Positions 12,412 through 12,512 of a stretch of 12,512 nt of DNA are shown one piece after another. The DNA comes from Bog-473 sp036491435 (GTDB lineage Bacteria > Actinomycetota > Acidimicrobiia > Acidimicrobiales > RAAP-2): the NCBI GenBank assembly GCA_036491435.1, contig DASXBZ010000039.1:1-12512 (forward strand), written 5' to 3'. Numbering within the stretch: the first letter of the stretch is position 1; each line of letters opens with the position of its first letter. A program made the position numbers and the translations under genes. Under the pieces are notes generated by a model. The model was given only the letters and a program-made list of their open reading frames with translations. It had not been told where the DNA came from and searched no databases.

Positions 12412-12512
12412 ATGGCCCGAGTCCCCATTGAGCAAGGGTTCTTCCGGATCCCCGACGACCCGGCCGAGCCGCCGCGCCTGCTCGGGAGCCGCTGCCCGTC
12501 GTGCGGCGAGGC
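12412..12512 (+). CDS. DUF35 Zn-ribbon/OB-fold protein, N-terminal part
   Basis: Only the first 33 codons are in the window. The ATG at 12412 has GAGGAG (12403-12408) three bases upstream. The N-terminal helix region (VPIEQGFFRIPDDP) is followed by LLGSRCPSCGE, the first Cys pair (Cys28, Cys31) of a rubredoxin-like zinc ribbon. This is the start pattern of DUF35/ChsH2-like proteins, in which the zinc ribbon precedes an OB fold that binds acyl-CoA; they usually work with a thiolase or a MaoC-type hydratase encoded next door. The expected partner would lie beyond the right edge. The nearby acyl-CoA dehydrogenase fits a shared CoA-ester pathway but is not in the same operon. Confidence 0.8.
   Translation, partial: MARVPIEQGFFRIPDDPAEPPRLLGSRCPSCGE

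Noticed and set aside
1..12512. CRISPR array, transposon, tRNA/rRNA or prophage content
   Set aside because: No regularly spaced repeats, transposase motifs, terminal inverted repeats, cloverleaf-like sequence or phage genes were seen on either strand.

Overview
The window is high-GC DNA (roughly two thirds G+C by eye) with dense, short-gapped genes, GTG starts, Thr/Pro/Ala-rich exported lipoproteins, FadE-type lipid enzymes and a SigA-like extra sigma factor. This points to an actinobacterial chromosome. The mix of an N,N-dimethylformamidase-like protein, acyl-CoA dehydrogenase, CYTH-CHAD protein and DUF35 Zn-ribbon protein suggests an uncultured Acidimicrobiia-like lineage; that placement is an inference. 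I see no tRNA, rRNA, insertion sequence, CRISPR array or phage signature, and no gene-free stretch longer than 300 bases.

Layout. (1) 1-1302, minus strand: two tandem exported proteins with Thr/Pro-rich linkers, one cut by the window edge and one with a BsuPI-like domain. (2) 1393-1611, plus: a 72-residue protein of unknown function, possibly leaderless. (3) 1666-2580, minus: an RsbW-type HATPase (anti-sigma/serine kinase fold) with an unrecognised C-terminal half. (4) 2860-4197, minus: a DEAD-box RNA helicase, divergent from (5) 4493-5407, plus: an RpoD-like alternative sigma factor. Their 295-base shared spacer carries a 14-base direct repeat at exactly 30-base pitch. (6) 5651-7756, plus: two small uncharacterised proteins with overlapping stop and start, a cold-shock protein, a strong hairpin, then a membrane fatty-acid desaturase. 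(7) 7780-12512: a DMFase-like protein (minus, possibly leaderless), an acyl-CoA dehydrogenase (plus), a CYTH-CHAD protein (minus) and the start of a Zn-ribbon/OB-fold protein (plus).

How the genes may work together. Helicase, sigma factor, cold-shock protein and desaturase are the classic ingredients of a low-temperature or stress response: RNA unwinding, promoter reprogramming, RNA chaperoning and membrane fluidity. They lie next to each other, with long structured leaders upstream of two of the transcription units. The two unknown small proteins ahead of the cold-shock gene are the best candidates for something undescribed. The right part looks like ordinary lipid/acyl-CoA and amide metabolism with alternating gene directions, so no operon is implied there.
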